This document shows positions 8,044-16,826 of a stretch of 64,000 nt of DNA, piece after piece (position 1 is the first letter of the stretch; every line of letters begins with the position of its first letter). The notes under the pieces were generated by a model. The model saw only the letters and a program-made list of their open reading frames with translations. It was not told the origin of the DNA and did no database searches. The position numbers were made by a program, and so were the translations under genes. This DNA is from Streptomyces fuscichromogenes. Lineage in GTDB: Bacteria > Actinomycetota > Actinomycetes > Streptomycetales > Streptomycetaceae. The stretch covers positions 124,001-188,000 of the forward strand of contig NZ_BMML01000013.1 in assembly GCF_014645815.1 (NCBI RefSeq). The letters are read 5' to 3'.

Positions 8044-8344
8044 GGGGCCAGTAGATCACCAGTTCCGGCCCGGGTTCCACACACCTGCGACGTTGCCATT
8101 CCGGACACGTGCGCGTCAGCGAAACGGACATGTACAGATGCCTTCCCCCGAGGCGAGGCTGGATCCAGGAAATACGGAGTTCATACGGCCGACACGCGGT
8201 CGTCGCGACCACTCCGACGCGCGCCGGTACGGACACTCTCTCGCCGTACCCAGGGCGTGACCCCCCTTTGCCTCGGCCTCGGGCTGGTCCGCCGTGCCCC
8301 GCGTCGGTGCGCGGCGCCGGTGGGCCCGGTCCGGGAGGCGAACG
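8044..8344. other. Divergent promoter region (about 300 bp)
   Basis: No convincing gene. It holds the second copy of the 34-bp element (8103-8136) and must contain the promoters of the LysR gene (minus) and the CoA-transferase/hydratase operon (plus). Nothing else was recognised in 8137-8330. Confidence 0.7.
8103..8136 (-). promoter_or_regulatory. 34-bp repeated regulatory element, copy 2
   Basis: Minus-strand reading matches 3365-3398 at 30 of 34 positions (differences at element positions 3, 13, 23 and 25). It lies 60 bp before the LysR start and 209 bp before the CoA-transferase fusion start. Two near-identical 34-bp stretches before two blocks of one pathway argue for common control. Confidence 0.65.
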
Positions 8345-11300
8345 ATGAGCGAAGCAGCAACCGGCGGTACGGCACCGGCCCCCTTGAAGGGGTTGCGGGT
8401 GATCGACACCACCGACGGGCGGGGCGAGGGGGCGGGCCGCTTCCTCGCCTCCCTGGGCGCCGACGTGATCCTGGTCGAGCCTTCGGGCGGCGCGGACGCC
8501 CGCCGCAGGGCCCCCCTGCACGAAGGATCCAGCCTGTACTTCACCGTCCGCAACGCGGGCAAGCGCGGCGTCACCCTCGACCAGGACACCGAGGACGGCC
8601 GGCGTGACCTGCTCGCTCTGCTGGACACGGCCGACATCTGGATCGAGTCCGAGCGGCCGGGTGCGCCGGAGCTCGCGTACGAGGCCGTGGCGGCCCGCAA
8701 TCCCCGGCTCGTGCTGGTCACCGTGACCGACTTCGGGCTGACCGGCCCGTACGCGGGATACGCGGCCACCGACACCGTGCACGCGGCTTTCAGCGGCGTG
8801 CTCTCGCGCTCCGGTCTGCCGGGACGGCCGCCGCTGCCGCCGCCCGGGTCGATCGTCGCCGAGACCGCCAACGTCCAGGCGGCCATGGTCGCCCTGTTCG
8901 CCCACTACAACAGCCTGGAGAACGGCTACGGCGACCACATCGACTTCTCCGTGCACGAGGCCACCACCCAGGTGATCGACCCCGGGTTCGGCATGGGCGG
9001 CTCGGCCACCGGCGGCAGGCGTGCCGCCGAGCTGCCGCCCGGTCGGCCGTCCGCCGGACATCTGTACCCGATCTTCCCGTGTGCCGACGGCCTGGTCCGG
9101 ATCTGCGTGCTCAATCCCCGGCAGTGGCACGGCATGCGGGCCTGGCTGGGGGAACCGGAGGAGTTCGCCGACCCGCGCTACGACAACATCGCCCTGCGCT
9201 TCAAGGAGGCCGACCGGATCCACGGCCTGATCGGCGCCCTCTTCGCCGACCGCACCCGCGACGACCTCGTGCGCCAGGGCCAGGAGCACGGGGTCCCGAT
9301 CGCCGCGATCCTGACGCCCGGCGAGGCCGTGCACGCCGAGCACTACCTGGAGCGCGGCGCGCTCACCGACACCGAACTCGCCCCCGGCCTCACGGCCCGG
9401 CTGCCCTCGGGGTACCTGGAGATCGACGGGGTACGGATGGCTCCGCGCCGCCGGGCCCCGCTGCTGGGCGAGCACAACGACGAGGTGTTCGCGGAGACCC
9501 GTACCGCCCGGGAAGCGGCGCCCGCCGCCTCCGGACGCACCCGCCCCCTGGCCGGTCTGCGCGTCCTCGACCTCGGCGTCATCGTCGCCGGGGCCGAGCT
9601 GGGCCGGATGCTCGCCGACCAGGGCGCGGACGTGGTCAAGGTGGAGAACCGCGCCTTCCCGGACGGCGGACGGCAGTCCCTCACCGGCGAGGTGATCACC
9701 GCCTCCACCGCCTGGGGGCACCGCAACAAGCGCAGCCTGGGCCTGAACCTGCGGGACCCGGAGGGCGTCGCCCTCTTCAAGAAGCTCGCCGCCGACGCCG
9801 ACGTCGTCCTGTCCAACTTCAAGCCCGGCACCCTCGACTCCCTCGGGCTCAGCCCGGACGTCCTGCTGGCGCTCAACCCGCGGCTGGTGATCGCCGACAG
9901 CAGTGCCTTCGGGCCGAGCGGACCGTGGAGCCGCCGCCTTGGCTACGGCCCCCTCGTACGTGCCTCCACCGGGCTGAGCGACCTGTGGCGCTACCCTGGC
10001 GACCCGGACGGGCACAGCGACTCGATCACCATCTACCCGGACCACGTGGTCGGGCGGATCGGCGCGGCGACCGTCGTGGCCCAGCTGATCCAGCGGCTTC
10101 GGACCGGTGTGGGCGGCACCGTCAGCATCGCGCAGGCGGAGATCATCCTGGACACGCTGGCGGAGCAGCTGGCGGGCGAGTGGGTCGCCCCCGGTTCCGT
10201 GCGGGCGGTCTCGGACGGCGTGTATCCCTGCGCGGGAGACGACCAGTGGGCCGTGATCGGTGTGCGTGACGACGCCGACTGGCAGCGGCTGTGCGCGGTC
10301 GTCGGACGCGAGGACCTCGCCGTCGAACCGGAGTTGTCCCACGCGGAGGGGCGCCGCGCCCACCGCGCCCTGATCGACGAGGCCCTGTCGTCCTGGACTT
10401 CGGCCCGCACCCCGCAGAAGGTCACCGAGCTGCTCCAGGCGGCCGGCGTTCCGTCGGCGCCCATGCTGCGCGTGGTCGACCTGCTGACCGATCCGCACCT
10501 GACGGCGCGCGGCTTCTTCACCGAACTGCGGCAGCCGACGCTCGACGAGCCGCTGCCCACCGAGGCCCGCCCCGCCCACTCGCTCCACCTCGCCGACCCG
10601 CCCCTGCGCCCCGCGCCGCTGGCCGCCGAACACACCCGCGAGCTGAGCCGCGAACTCCTCGGTCTGTCCGACGAGGAGACCGAGAAGCTCATCGACAGCG
10701 GGGTCCTCGAAATCCACGTCCCCAAGGAGACCCGCCCCGTGACCCCCGCCCCGCAGCCGGTCCTGGTCGAACGCCAGGGCCACGTCATGGTCATCACCCT
10801 CAACCGGCCCGAGGCCCGCAACGCGGTCAACGCGGCCGTCGCCCGGGGCATCGGCTCCGCGCTGGAGGAGGCCGACCAGGACCCGGAGGTGCGGGCCGTC
10901 GTCATCACCGGCGCCGGGGACAAGGCTTTCTGCGCGGGCGCCGACCTCAAGGCGGTGGCGCGCGGCGAGGACATCATGCCACCGGAGACCAAGGAGTGGG
11001 GCTTCGCCGCCTACGTCAACCACCACATCGGCAAGCCCACCATCGCCGCCGTGCGTGGCTTCGCCCTCGGCGGCGGCACGGAGATCGCGCTGGCCAGCGA
11101 CCTGGTCGTGGCGGCCGAGGACGCGTCCTTCGGGCTCCCGGAGGTCAAGCGGGGCATCATCGCCGCCGCCGGCGGTGCCTTCAGGCTCGCGGCCCAGCTG
11201 CCGACCAAGATCGGCACGGAGCTGCTGCTGACCGGCGACACGCTGGACGCGCCCACGGCCAAGTCCTACGGCCTGGTCAACCGGGTCGTGCCCGCCGACC

Positions 11301-11533
11301 GGGTGCTCGCCGAGGCGATCGCCCTCGCCGAACGCATCGGCGCCAACGCTCCCCTCGCCGTCCAGGCCAGCAAGCGCATCGCCCGCGGTATCAGCGCCGG
11401 GCAGGTCGAGACCGAGCGGGGCGCCTGGGAGATCAACGAGCAGGAGCTGCTGGGGCTGATGAACTCCGCGGACGCCCAGGAGGGCCCCCGGGCCTTCGCC
11501 GAGAAGCGCGCCCCGGTCTGGCAGGCCCGCTGA
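8345..11533 (+). CDS. Double CaiB/BaiF CoA-transferase fused to enoyl-CoA hydratase
   Basis: A 1062-residue protein with three parts. Residues about 15-375 and 398-790 are two type III (CaiB/BaiF) CoA-transferase units, the first opening with LKGLRVIDTTDGRG and the second with LAGLRVLDLGVIVAG. Residues about 805-1062 are a crotonase with AFCAGADLKAV, FALGGGTEIALASD and both hydratase glutamates (FGLPEVKRG; GTELLLTGDT). Acidic residues occur near the expected nucleophile position of each transferase unit (HIDFSVHEAT; TVSIAQAEIILD); which unit is active cannot be decided. The likely role is to move CoA onto an organic acid and hydrate the enoyl-CoA on the same polypeptide. ATG 8345 was chosen because upstream codons are Arg-rich and unlike the family. 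It is first of a seven-gene operon, 34 bp before the next gene. Such a triple fusion is unusual. Confidence 0.92.
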   Translation: MSEAATGGTAPAPLKGLRVIDTTDGRGEGAGRFLASLGADVILVEPSGGADARRRAPLHEGSSLYFTVRNAGKRGVTLDQDTEDGRRDLLALLDTADIWIESERPGAPELAYEAVAARNPRLVLVTVTDFGLTGPYAGYAATDTVHAAFSGVLSRSGLPGRPPLPPPGSIVAETANVQAAMVALFAHYNSLENGYGDHIDFSVHEATTQVIDPGFGMGGSATGGRRAAELPPGRPSAGHLYPIFPCADGLVRICVLNPRQWHGMRAWLGEPEEFADPRYDNIALRFKEADRIHGLIGALFADRTRDDLVRQGQEHGVPIAAILTPGEAVHAEHYLERGALTDTELAPGLTARLPSGYLEIDGVRMAPRRRAPLLGEHNDEVFAETRTAREAAPAASGRTRPLAGLRVLDLGVIVAGAELGRMLADQGADVVKVENRAFPDGGRQSLTGEVITASTAWGHRNKRSLGLNLRDPEGVALFKKLAADADVVLSNFKPGTLDSLGLSPDVLLALNPRLVIADSSAFGPSGPWSRRLGYGPLVRASTGLSDLWRYPGDPDGHSDSITIYPDHVVGRIGAATVVAQLIQRLRTGVGGTVSIAQAEIILDTLAEQLAGEWVAPGSVRAVSDGVYPCAGDDQWAVIGVRDDADWQRLCAVVGREDLAVEPELSHAEGRRAHRALIDEALSSWTSARTPQKVTELLQAAGVPSAPMLRVVDLLTDPHLTARGFFTELRQPTLDEPLPTEARPAHSLHLADPPLRPAPLAAEHTRELSRELLGLSDEETEKLIDSGVLEIHVPKETRPVTPAPQPVLVERQGHVMVITLNRPEARNAVNAAVARGIGSALEEADQDPEVRAVVITGAGDKAFCAGADLKAVARGEDIMPPETKEWGFAAYVNHHIGKPTIAAVRGFALGGGTEIALASDLVVAAEDASFGLPEVKRGIIAAAGGAFRLAAQLPTKIGTELLLTGDTLDAPTAKSYGLVNRVVPADRVLAEAIALAERIGANAPLAVQASKRIARGISAGQVETERGAWEINEQELLGLMNSADAQEGPRAFAEKRAPVWQAR

Positions 11534-11567
11534 CAACCGCCGTACGACGAAAGGCAGTTGAGCCATC

Positions 11568-12746
11568 GTGACGACCACAGACACCGCCCGGGGCCCCGTC
11601 ATCGCCGGCCTCGGCATCACGGAGACCGGCAAGGTCTACGGCCGGAGCGCCGCCGACTTCGCGGCCGACGCCGTCCGCCGCGCCGCCGAGGACGCGGGCC
11701 TCGCCCTCTCCGACCTCGACGGCCTGCTCACCAGCAGCGGCGTCAGCACCGGCGTCGGGCTGAGTCTCCAGTCCCAACTCGGCCTGCGTGACCTGCGGTT
11801 GCTCTCGGAGATGCAGGCGTACGGCTCCACGGCCGGCGGCATGGTGCAGTACGCCGCGATGGCGGTCCGGGCCGGCATGGCAGAAGCCGTCGCCTGCGTC
11901 TTCGCCGACGCCCCGCTCAAGGAGAAGACCTCGACCGGTGCCGCGTACACGGGCGCGGGCCTCGGCACGCACGGCTGGGCCGGACTCACGGCGGCGGCCG
12001 GGATGATGAGCGCCACCCCCCGCTACGCGGTGGCCGCCCGCCGCCACATGGACACCTTCGGCACCACCAGCGAGCAGCTCGCCCACATCGCGGTCGCCCA
12101 GCGGGCCTGGGCGGGGATGAACCCCCGGGCCCAGTTCCGCGACCCGATCACCGTCGAGGACCACCAGGCCTCCAGGCTGATCGCCGAGCCGCTGCATCTG
12201 CTCGACTGCTGCCTCGTCAGCAACGGCGGCGTCGCCGTCATCGTCACCACCGCCGAGCGCGCCGCCCATCTGCGCAGGCCGCCCGTGCACGTGCTGGGTT
12301 GGGCGCAGGCCCACCCCGGCTACCCGATGCACCGGGGCAGCGACTTCGGCCTGGTCAGCGGTGCCGCCCAGGCGGGCCCGGAGGCTCTGAAGATGGCCGG
12401 GGTCGGCATCGACGACGTGGACGTGGCCGAGCTCTACGACTGCTACACCTTCACGGTTCTGCTCACCCTGGAGGACTACGGCTTCTGCGCCAAGGGCGAG
12501 GGCGGGGCCTTCGCGGCGAGCGGGGCGCTCGCGCCGGGCGGGTCGCTGCCGGTCAACACCGGCGGCGGCCAGCTCTCCTCGTACTACATGTGGGGCATGA
12601 CCCCGCTCTCGGAGGCGGTCATCCAGGCCCGCGGCGAGGCGGGCGAACGGCAGGTGCCGCGCCACGACGTGGTCCTGGTCAGCGGCAACGGCGGCTGCTT
12701 CGACCACCACTCGACGCTCGTCCTCAGCCCCCACCCGCACGCCTGA
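11568..12746 (+). CDS. Thiolase-fold lipid-transfer protein (Ltp2-like, probable aldolase subunit)
   Basis: A 392-residue thiolase-fold protein of the SCP2-thiolase/lipid-transfer type, starting at GTG. The catalytic Cys of true thiolases is missing (MQAYGSTAGGMVQYAAMAV in its place). The C-terminal active-site loop reads NTGGGQLSSYYMWGM rather than the thiolase HPxGxTG. Tyrosines at ELYDCYTF and LSSYYMWG sit where Ltp2-type retro-aldolases are reported to use Tyr. Ltp2 proteins pair with DUF35 proteins to cleave beta-hydroxyacyl-CoAs bearing a tertiary alcohol, and the next gene is a DUF35 protein 14 bp downstream. I therefore favour a retro-aldolase subunit over a thiolase. That is inference by analogy with steroid side-chain degradation. 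Confidence 0.85.
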   Translation: MTTTDTARGPVIAGLGITETGKVYGRSAADFAADAVRRAAEDAGLALSDLDGLLTSSGVSTGVGLSLQSQLGLRDLRLLSEMQAYGSTAGGMVQYAAMAVRAGMAEAVACVFADAPLKEKTSTGAAYTGAGLGTHGWAGLTAAAGMMSATPRYAVAARRHMDTFGTTSEQLAHIAVAQRAWAGMNPRAQFRDPITVEDHQASRLIAEPLHLLDCCLVSNGGVAVIVTTAERAAHLRRPPVHVLGWAQAHPGYPMHRGSDFGLVSGAAQAGPEALKMAGVGIDDVDVAELYDCYTFTVLLTLEDYGFCAKGEGGAFAASGALAPGGSLPVNTGGGQLSSYYMWGMTPLSEAVIQARGEAGERQVPRHDVVLVSGNGGCFDHHSTLVLSPHPHA

Positions 12747-12760
12747 GCCCTGGAGCCACC

Positions 12761-13150
12761 ATGACCCTGCCCGTCGTCCACCGCGACGTCGCCACCGAGC
12801 TGTTCTTCGACGCGACCGCCCGCGGCGAACTCCTGATCCGCCGCTGCGCCGACTGCGGGGCGCATGCCGCTCCCCAGTCCGACGCCTGCCCCGACTGCCG
12901 GAGCACCGAGGCCACTTGGGTACCGGCCGCGGGCACCGCGACCGTCGTCTCGTGGACCGTCGCCCACAGCCGCGCGGGTGCGGCGGAGACGGCGAGCGCG
13001 CTGCTCGAACTCACCGAGGGCCCCTGGCTCTACGCGCCCCTGCACGGCCTGCGGGACGGCGAACGCCCCTGGGCCGGCATGCCCGTCACCGTCGCCTTCG
13101 AACGCCCCGACGGCGGCGAGACGCTCCCCGTCTTCCACCCCGCCGTCTGA
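12761..13150 (+). CDS. DUF35 zinc-ribbon/OB-fold protein (aldolase partner)
   Basis: A 129-residue protein. A rubredoxin-like zinc ribbon (CADCGAHAAPQSDACPDC, two CxxC pairs) is followed by an OB-fold domain (GTATVVSWTVAHSR to the end). This matches DUF35 proteins, which bind acyl-CoA and form complexes with thiolase-fold Ltp proteins; in steroid catabolism the DUF35 part of ChsH2 activates Ltp2. The gene begins 14 bp after the Ltp2-like gene, so the two are probably a stoichiometric complex. ATG 12761 was chosen: the frame is open upstream inside the previous gene, but only this start gives the family N-terminus. No MaoC hydratase is attached; the crotonase fused to the CoA-transferase may supply hydration. 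Confidence 0.88.
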   Translation: MTLPVVHRDVATELFFDATARGELLIRRCADCGAHAAPQSDACPDCRSTEATWVPAAGTATVVSWTVAHSRAGAAETASALLELTEGPWLYAPLHGLRDGERPWAGMPVTVAFERPDGGETLPVFHPAV

Positions 13151-13176
13151 ACGCCGTACGAAAAAGAGGACCGCAC

Positions 13177-14685
13177 ATGAGCACCCTGACACCGCACGCC
13201 ACGGCCACCGACCCCTCCCCGGAACTCCAGCGCCGCCTCCTCGACGCCCAGCGGGCCGCCTTCCTCGCGGAGGGGCCGCCGAGCCTCGACGTACGGCTCG
13301 ACCGCATCGACCGCTTCCTCGCCTGCGTCCTGGAGCACGCCGACGAACTGAGCGCCGCCCTGGACGCCGACTTCGGCTCCCGGCCCGACCTGATGAACCT
13401 GGCGAGCGACGTCGTCAGCGTGATCCCGGGTGTGGATCTGATCCGCCGGGAGCTGGCGGAGTGGATGGCGGACGAGGAGGTCCCCGGCTCCGCCGAGGTC
13501 GGGACACCCGCCTTCGTCCAGACCCGTCCGAAGGGCGTCGTCGGGGTCGTCGGGCCCTGGAACTTCCCGGTCGTCCTCGTCGTGCAGCCCGCGATCGAGG
13601 CGCTGGCCGCCGGCAACCGCGTGATGATCAAGTTCTCGGACGTACCCGAGCGCACCGCCGAGGTGTTCGCCCGGGCCGTCGCCACCCGGATGGCCCCCGA
13701 GGAAGTGGCCGTCGTACGGGGCGGGCTGGCCACCGCGACGGCGTTCTCCTCGCTCCCCTTCGACCACCTCATCTTCACCGGCTCCCCCGGGGTCGGTGCC
13801 AAGGTGGCCGCGGCCGCCGGTGCGAACCTGGTGCCGGTGACGCTGGAGCTGGGCGGCAAGAACCCCGTCGTCCTCGGCTCGGACGCCGATGTCGCCATGG
13901 CCGCCGAACGCGTCAGCGGCACGCGGCTGATGAACGGCGGTCAGATCTGCCTCTGCCCCGACTACGTCTTCGTACCGCGCGCCCGTCTCGACGAGTTCGT
14001 CGCCGGATACGAGCGCTCCGTCCGGACGCACTTCCCGACCTGGCTGGACAACCCGGACGTCGTCTCGATCATCGACGACAAGAACTTCGACCGGGTCACG
14101 GCGCTGGTCGCCGACGCCGAGGCCAAGGGCGCGCGCGTGCTGACCATCGCCGCGCCGGAGGAGGCCGACCAGCTGCCGGCGCGCGCGGGGCGCCGTATCG
14201 CCCCCACCGTGCTGCTGGACGTCACCGAGGACATGGCCGTCGCCACCGAGGAGATCTTCGGCCCGGTCCTGGCGGTGTACCCGTACGACGACCTCGACGA
14301 GGTCATCGCCTACCTCAACACCCGTCCCAGCCCGCTCGCCGCCTACTTCTTCGGCTCCGACGGACCGGAGTTCCGCCGCTTCGTCGAGCGGACCACCTCG
14401 GGCGGCGTCTCCCGCAACGACCTCGCCGTCCACTGGGGCGTGGAGGGCGCGCCGTCGGGCGGTGTGGGCCGCAGCGGCATGGGCGCGTACTCCGGGAAGA
14501 CCGGCTTCCTGACCTTCAGCCACCGCCGGACCGTGGCCGCGAGCACGGCTCCGGCCGCTCTCGCGGCGGGCATCCTGCCGCCGGCCGGGAAGGCCGAGGC
14601 GGACGCCCTGCGCGGCTACCTCGCCTATGCCCTGGGTGCCGTCCGGGAGCGCACGCCCAGCGCCCGCCCCGCCGAACAGGCCTGA
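13177..14685 (+). CDS. Aldehyde dehydrogenase, coniferyl-aldehyde type (paralogue 2)
   Basis: A 502-residue NAD(P)-dependent aldehyde dehydrogenase. It contains LELGGKNPVVLG with the general-base Glu, the nucleophile motif GGQICLCPDYVFVP, EEIFGPVLAVYPYDD and SGMGAYSGKTGFLTFSHRR. It is clearly paralogous to the enzyme at 766-2232: the first 60 residues (LLDAQRAAFLAEGPPS here; LVAVQRAAFRLEGPPT there) and all motifs align. The catalytic loop CLCPDYVFVP is identical, suggesting a shared substrate class. It lies between the DUF35 gene and the alcohol dehydrogenase gene, so the operon can take an alcohol to an acid, ready for the CoA-transferase fusion. The family name reflects similarity only; coniferyl aldehyde is not shown to be the substrate. 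Confidence 0.92.
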   Translation: MSTLTPHATATDPSPELQRRLLDAQRAAFLAEGPPSLDVRLDRIDRFLACVLEHADELSAALDADFGSRPDLMNLASDVVSVIPGVDLIRRELAEWMADEEVPGSAEVGTPAFVQTRPKGVVGVVGPWNFPVVLVVQPAIEALAAGNRVMIKFSDVPERTAEVFARAVATRMAPEEVAVVRGGLATATAFSSLPFDHLIFTGSPGVGAKVAAAAGANLVPVTLELGGKNPVVLGSDADVAMAAERVSGTRLMNGGQICLCPDYVFVPRARLDEFVAGYERSVRTHFPTWLDNPDVVSIIDDKNFDRVTALVADAEAKGARVLTIAAPEEADQLPARAGRRIAPTVLLDVTEDMAVATEEIFGPVLAVYPYDDLDEVIAYLNTRPSPLAAYFFGSDGPEFRRFVERTTSGGVSRNDLAVHWGVEGAPSGGVGRSGMGAYSGKTGFLTFSHRRTVAASTAPAALAAGILPPAGKAEADALRGYLAYALGAVRERTPSARPAEQA

Positions 14686-14719
14686 ACAGGCTTGAACAAC
14701 AGCCCAGTTGGAGGATGAC

Positions 14720-15805
14720 ATGCGTACCCAGGCCGCCGTTTCGCACGGCCCCGACAGCGGCTTCACCATCGAGGACGTCGAGATCTCCGACCCTCGCCCC
14801 GACGAGATCCTGGTGCGCCTCACGGCGACCGGGGTCTGTCACACCGACCTGGCCACCAAGGCCGTCCTGCCCGCGGGCATCCCCGCCGTGTTCGGGCACG
14901 AGGGCGCCGGTGTCGTGGAGGCGACCGGGGCCGAGGTCACCGGCGTGCAGCCCGGCGACCGGGTCGTCCTGAGCTATCGCAGCTGCGGCATCTGCGCACA
15001 GTGCGCCGGCGGACACCGGTCGTACTGCGAGCGGTTCGAGGCCCTCAACGCCTCGGGGCGCCGCCCGGACGGCAGCGCGATCCTCACCGGCCAGGGCGGC
15101 GACGCGTGGTCCTCCTTCTTCGGCCAGTCGAGCTTCGCCCGGCACGCGATCGCCGTACGTGAGAACGTCGTCGTCGTCCCCGAGGGCACCGACCTCGTGA
15201 CCGCCGCGCCCATGGGCTGCGGGTTCCAGACCGGCGCCGGATCGGTCGTGAACGTGCTGTGCCCCGACCCCGACTCCAGCCTGGTCGTGTTCGGCACCGG
15301 CGGGGTCGGGATGGCGGCGATCATGGCGGGGGCCGCGCTGGGCGTCGGCACCATCATCGCCGTCGACCTCGCGAAGCAGCGGCTCGATCTGGCGGCTCAG
15401 GTGGGTGCCACCCACACCCTCGACGGAGCCGCCGAGGACATCGTCGGGCAGATCAAGGACCTCACCTCGGGCGGCGCGACCCACGCCTTCGACACCACCG
15501 GGGTTCCCGCGGTGGTCCGCAACGCCGCCCTGGCGCTCGGCACCCGGGGTTCGCTGGCCCTCGTCGCCCTCGGGGCGGGGGACGTCGGCTTCGACGTCAG
15601 GGACCTGATCGGCTTCGGCAAGACGGTCCGGGGCGTCATCGAGGGCGATGCCAATCCGCACGAGCTGATCCCGCTGCTGCTCGACTGGCACGCACAGGGC
15701 CGTTTCCCCGCCGACCGGATCATCACCGCCTTCCCCTTCGAGGAGATCGGCCAAGCGGTCGCGGCGATGAAGGGGGACGTCGTCAAGCCCGTCCTCACCT
15801 TCTAG
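14720..15805 (+). CDS. Zinc-dependent alcohol dehydrogenase (aryl/allylic alcohol type)
   Basis: A 361-residue medium-chain zinc alcohol dehydrogenase. The catalytic zinc ligands lie in TGVCHTDLA and FGHEGAGVVE; the structural-zinc Cys cluster is SCGICAQCAGGHRSYC; the NAD-binding motif is VFGTGGVGMAA, followed by VDLAKQRLDLA. Overall it resembles benzyl-alcohol/geraniol dehydrogenases (XylB, AreB, GeoA type), which act on aryl or allylic primary alcohols. ATG 14720 is preceded by GGAGG at 5 nt; a TTG at 14708 is possible but inferior. It sits between an aldehyde dehydrogenase and an SDR in the operon and probably does the first oxidation. The substrate range is inferred from family resemblance. 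Confidence 0.9.
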   Translation: MRTQAAVSHGPDSGFTIEDVEISDPRPDEILVRLTATGVCHTDLATKAVLPAGIPAVFGHEGAGVVEATGAEVTGVQPGDRVVLSYRSCGICAQCAGGHRSYCERFEALNASGRRPDGSAILTGQGGDAWSSFFGQSSFARHAIAVRENVVVVPEGTDLVTAAPMGCGFQTGAGSVVNVLCPDPDSSLVVFGTGGVGMAAIMAGAALGVGTIIAVDLAKQRLDLAAQVGATHTLDGAAEDIVGQIKDLTSGGATHAFDTTGVPAVVRNAALALGTRGSLALVALGAGDVGFDVRDLIGFGKTVRGVIEGDANPHELIPLLLDWHAQGRFPADRIITAFPFEEIGQAVAAMKGDVVKPVLTF

Positions 15806-15845
15806 CACCACCTCCAGCACCACGATCCCGGGAGAGAGATCCGTC

Positions 15846-16583
15846 ATGGCAAGACTGGACGGCAAGGTCGCCGTCATCACCGGTGGCGCGCGCGGCATGG
15901 GCGCCGCGCACGCCCGGCGCTTCGTCGAGGAGGGCGCGTCCGTGGTGATCACGGACGTGCTCAAGGACGAGGGCGAGGCCCTCGCCGCCGAACTCGGCGA
16001 CCAGGCGCGCTTCCTCGCCCACGACGTCAGCGAGGCCGCCGGGTGGGACGAGGTCGTCGCGCTCGCGGAGGAGACGTTCGGCCCGGTCGGCGTCCTGGTC
16101 AACAACGCCGGTGTCGGCCAGGTCCGAGCGCTGCTCGACACGACCGAGGCGGAGTACCGCCGCATCGTCGACATCAACCAGCTCGGCGTCTTCCTGGGCA
16201 TGAAGGCGGTCGTCCCGTCCATGCGGCGGGCCGGCGGCGGCTCCATCGTGAACGTCTCCTCGACGGCCGGCATGGTCGGCGTGCAACTGGGCGCCGCCTA
16301 CAGCGCGTCGAAGTTCGCGGTGCGGGGCCTGACCAAGTCCGTGGCGGCGGAGTTCGCCGCCGAGGGCATCCGGGTCAACTCCGTCCACCCGGGCGTCGTG
16401 GTGACCCCGATGACGGACAAGTACGGCTTCACCGGCGACCACCCCGCCATCCGGGCCATCCCGGCGCGCCGCCCCGGCCGGCCCGAGGAGGTCACCGCGC
16501 TCGTGCTCTACCTGGCCTCCGACGAGTCCGGCTACTCCACCGGCTCCGAGTTCGTCGTGGACGGCGGCCAGACCGCCGTGTGA
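15846..16583 (+). CDS. SDR oxidoreductase (FabG-like 3-hydroxyacyl/steroid dehydrogenase type)
   Basis: A classical 245-residue SDR. It contains TGGARGMGAAHARRF (cofactor loop), NNAGVGQ, the catalytic Ser region (VNVSSTAGMVG) and the YSASK pair (Tyr/Lys), and ends SGSEFVVDGGQ-like (STGSEFVVDGGQTAV). An Asp follows the second beta strand (VVITDVL), which favours NAD over NADP. The closest look is to 3-alpha/20-beta-hydroxysteroid and cyclic-alcohol dehydrogenases. In this operon it may oxidise the beta-hydroxyacyl-CoA made by the crotonase parts, or a ring hydroxyl. The ribosome binding site GGGAGAGAGA lies just upstream. Substrate not established. Confidence 0.9.
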   Translation: MARLDGKVAVITGGARGMGAAHARRFVEEGASVVITDVLKDEGEALAAELGDQARFLAHDVSEAAGWDEVVALAEETFGPVGVLVNNAGVGQVRALLDTTEAEYRRIVDINQLGVFLGMKAVVPSMRRAGGGSIVNVSSTAGMVGVQLGAAYSASKFAVRGLTKSVAAEFAAEGIRVNSVHPGVVVTPMTDKYGFTGDHPAIRAIPARRPGRPEEVTALVLYLASDESGYSTGSEFVVDGGQTAV

Positions 16584-16826
16584 CCGCACGCGCCGCACGC
16601 CACGGCAGCGAACCGGCCGGCGCCGCACGAGCTGGGCCGGGTCGCCGTGGACAGCGCCGGTGTCGGTGTCGGTGTCGGGAACCGGACCGGGACGCAGGGT
16701 CCGAGCCTCGACCAGCAGGTGCTCCCGCAGCGCCCGGCCGACCCGACGGCGGCGTCCGCGACACGTCATCACCGACGACTTCCGTTCCGTAAGTGCTCCG
16801 CAGCACTTCCCTCTGTGAGGAACCGC
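16584..16826 (+). other. Intercistronic gap with inverted repeat
   Basis: The longest gap inside the operon (243 bp). It contains a short GTCGGT repeat (16661-16677) and, directly before the acyl-CoA dehydrogenase ribosome binding site, AAGTGCT (16791-16797) / AGCACTT (16802-16808) with a CCGC loop. This could be an internal operator, a processing site or a secondary promoter region. No gene is seen. Confidence 0.5.

Noticed and set aside
8294..8344. Upstream in-frame start for the CoA-transferase fusion (17 extra residues)
   Set aside because: The extra residues (Arg-rich) are unlike the family and ATG 8345 gives the normal N-terminus.
6590..11632. A 1680-codon open frame on the minus strand, antisense to the CoA-transferase fusion, and similar long antisense frames at 4593-7355 and 58532-61153
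   Set aside because: They mirror the codon periodicity of strongly supported genes on the other strand, have Arg/Gly/Pro-rich composition and no domain; shadows of high-GC coding sequence.
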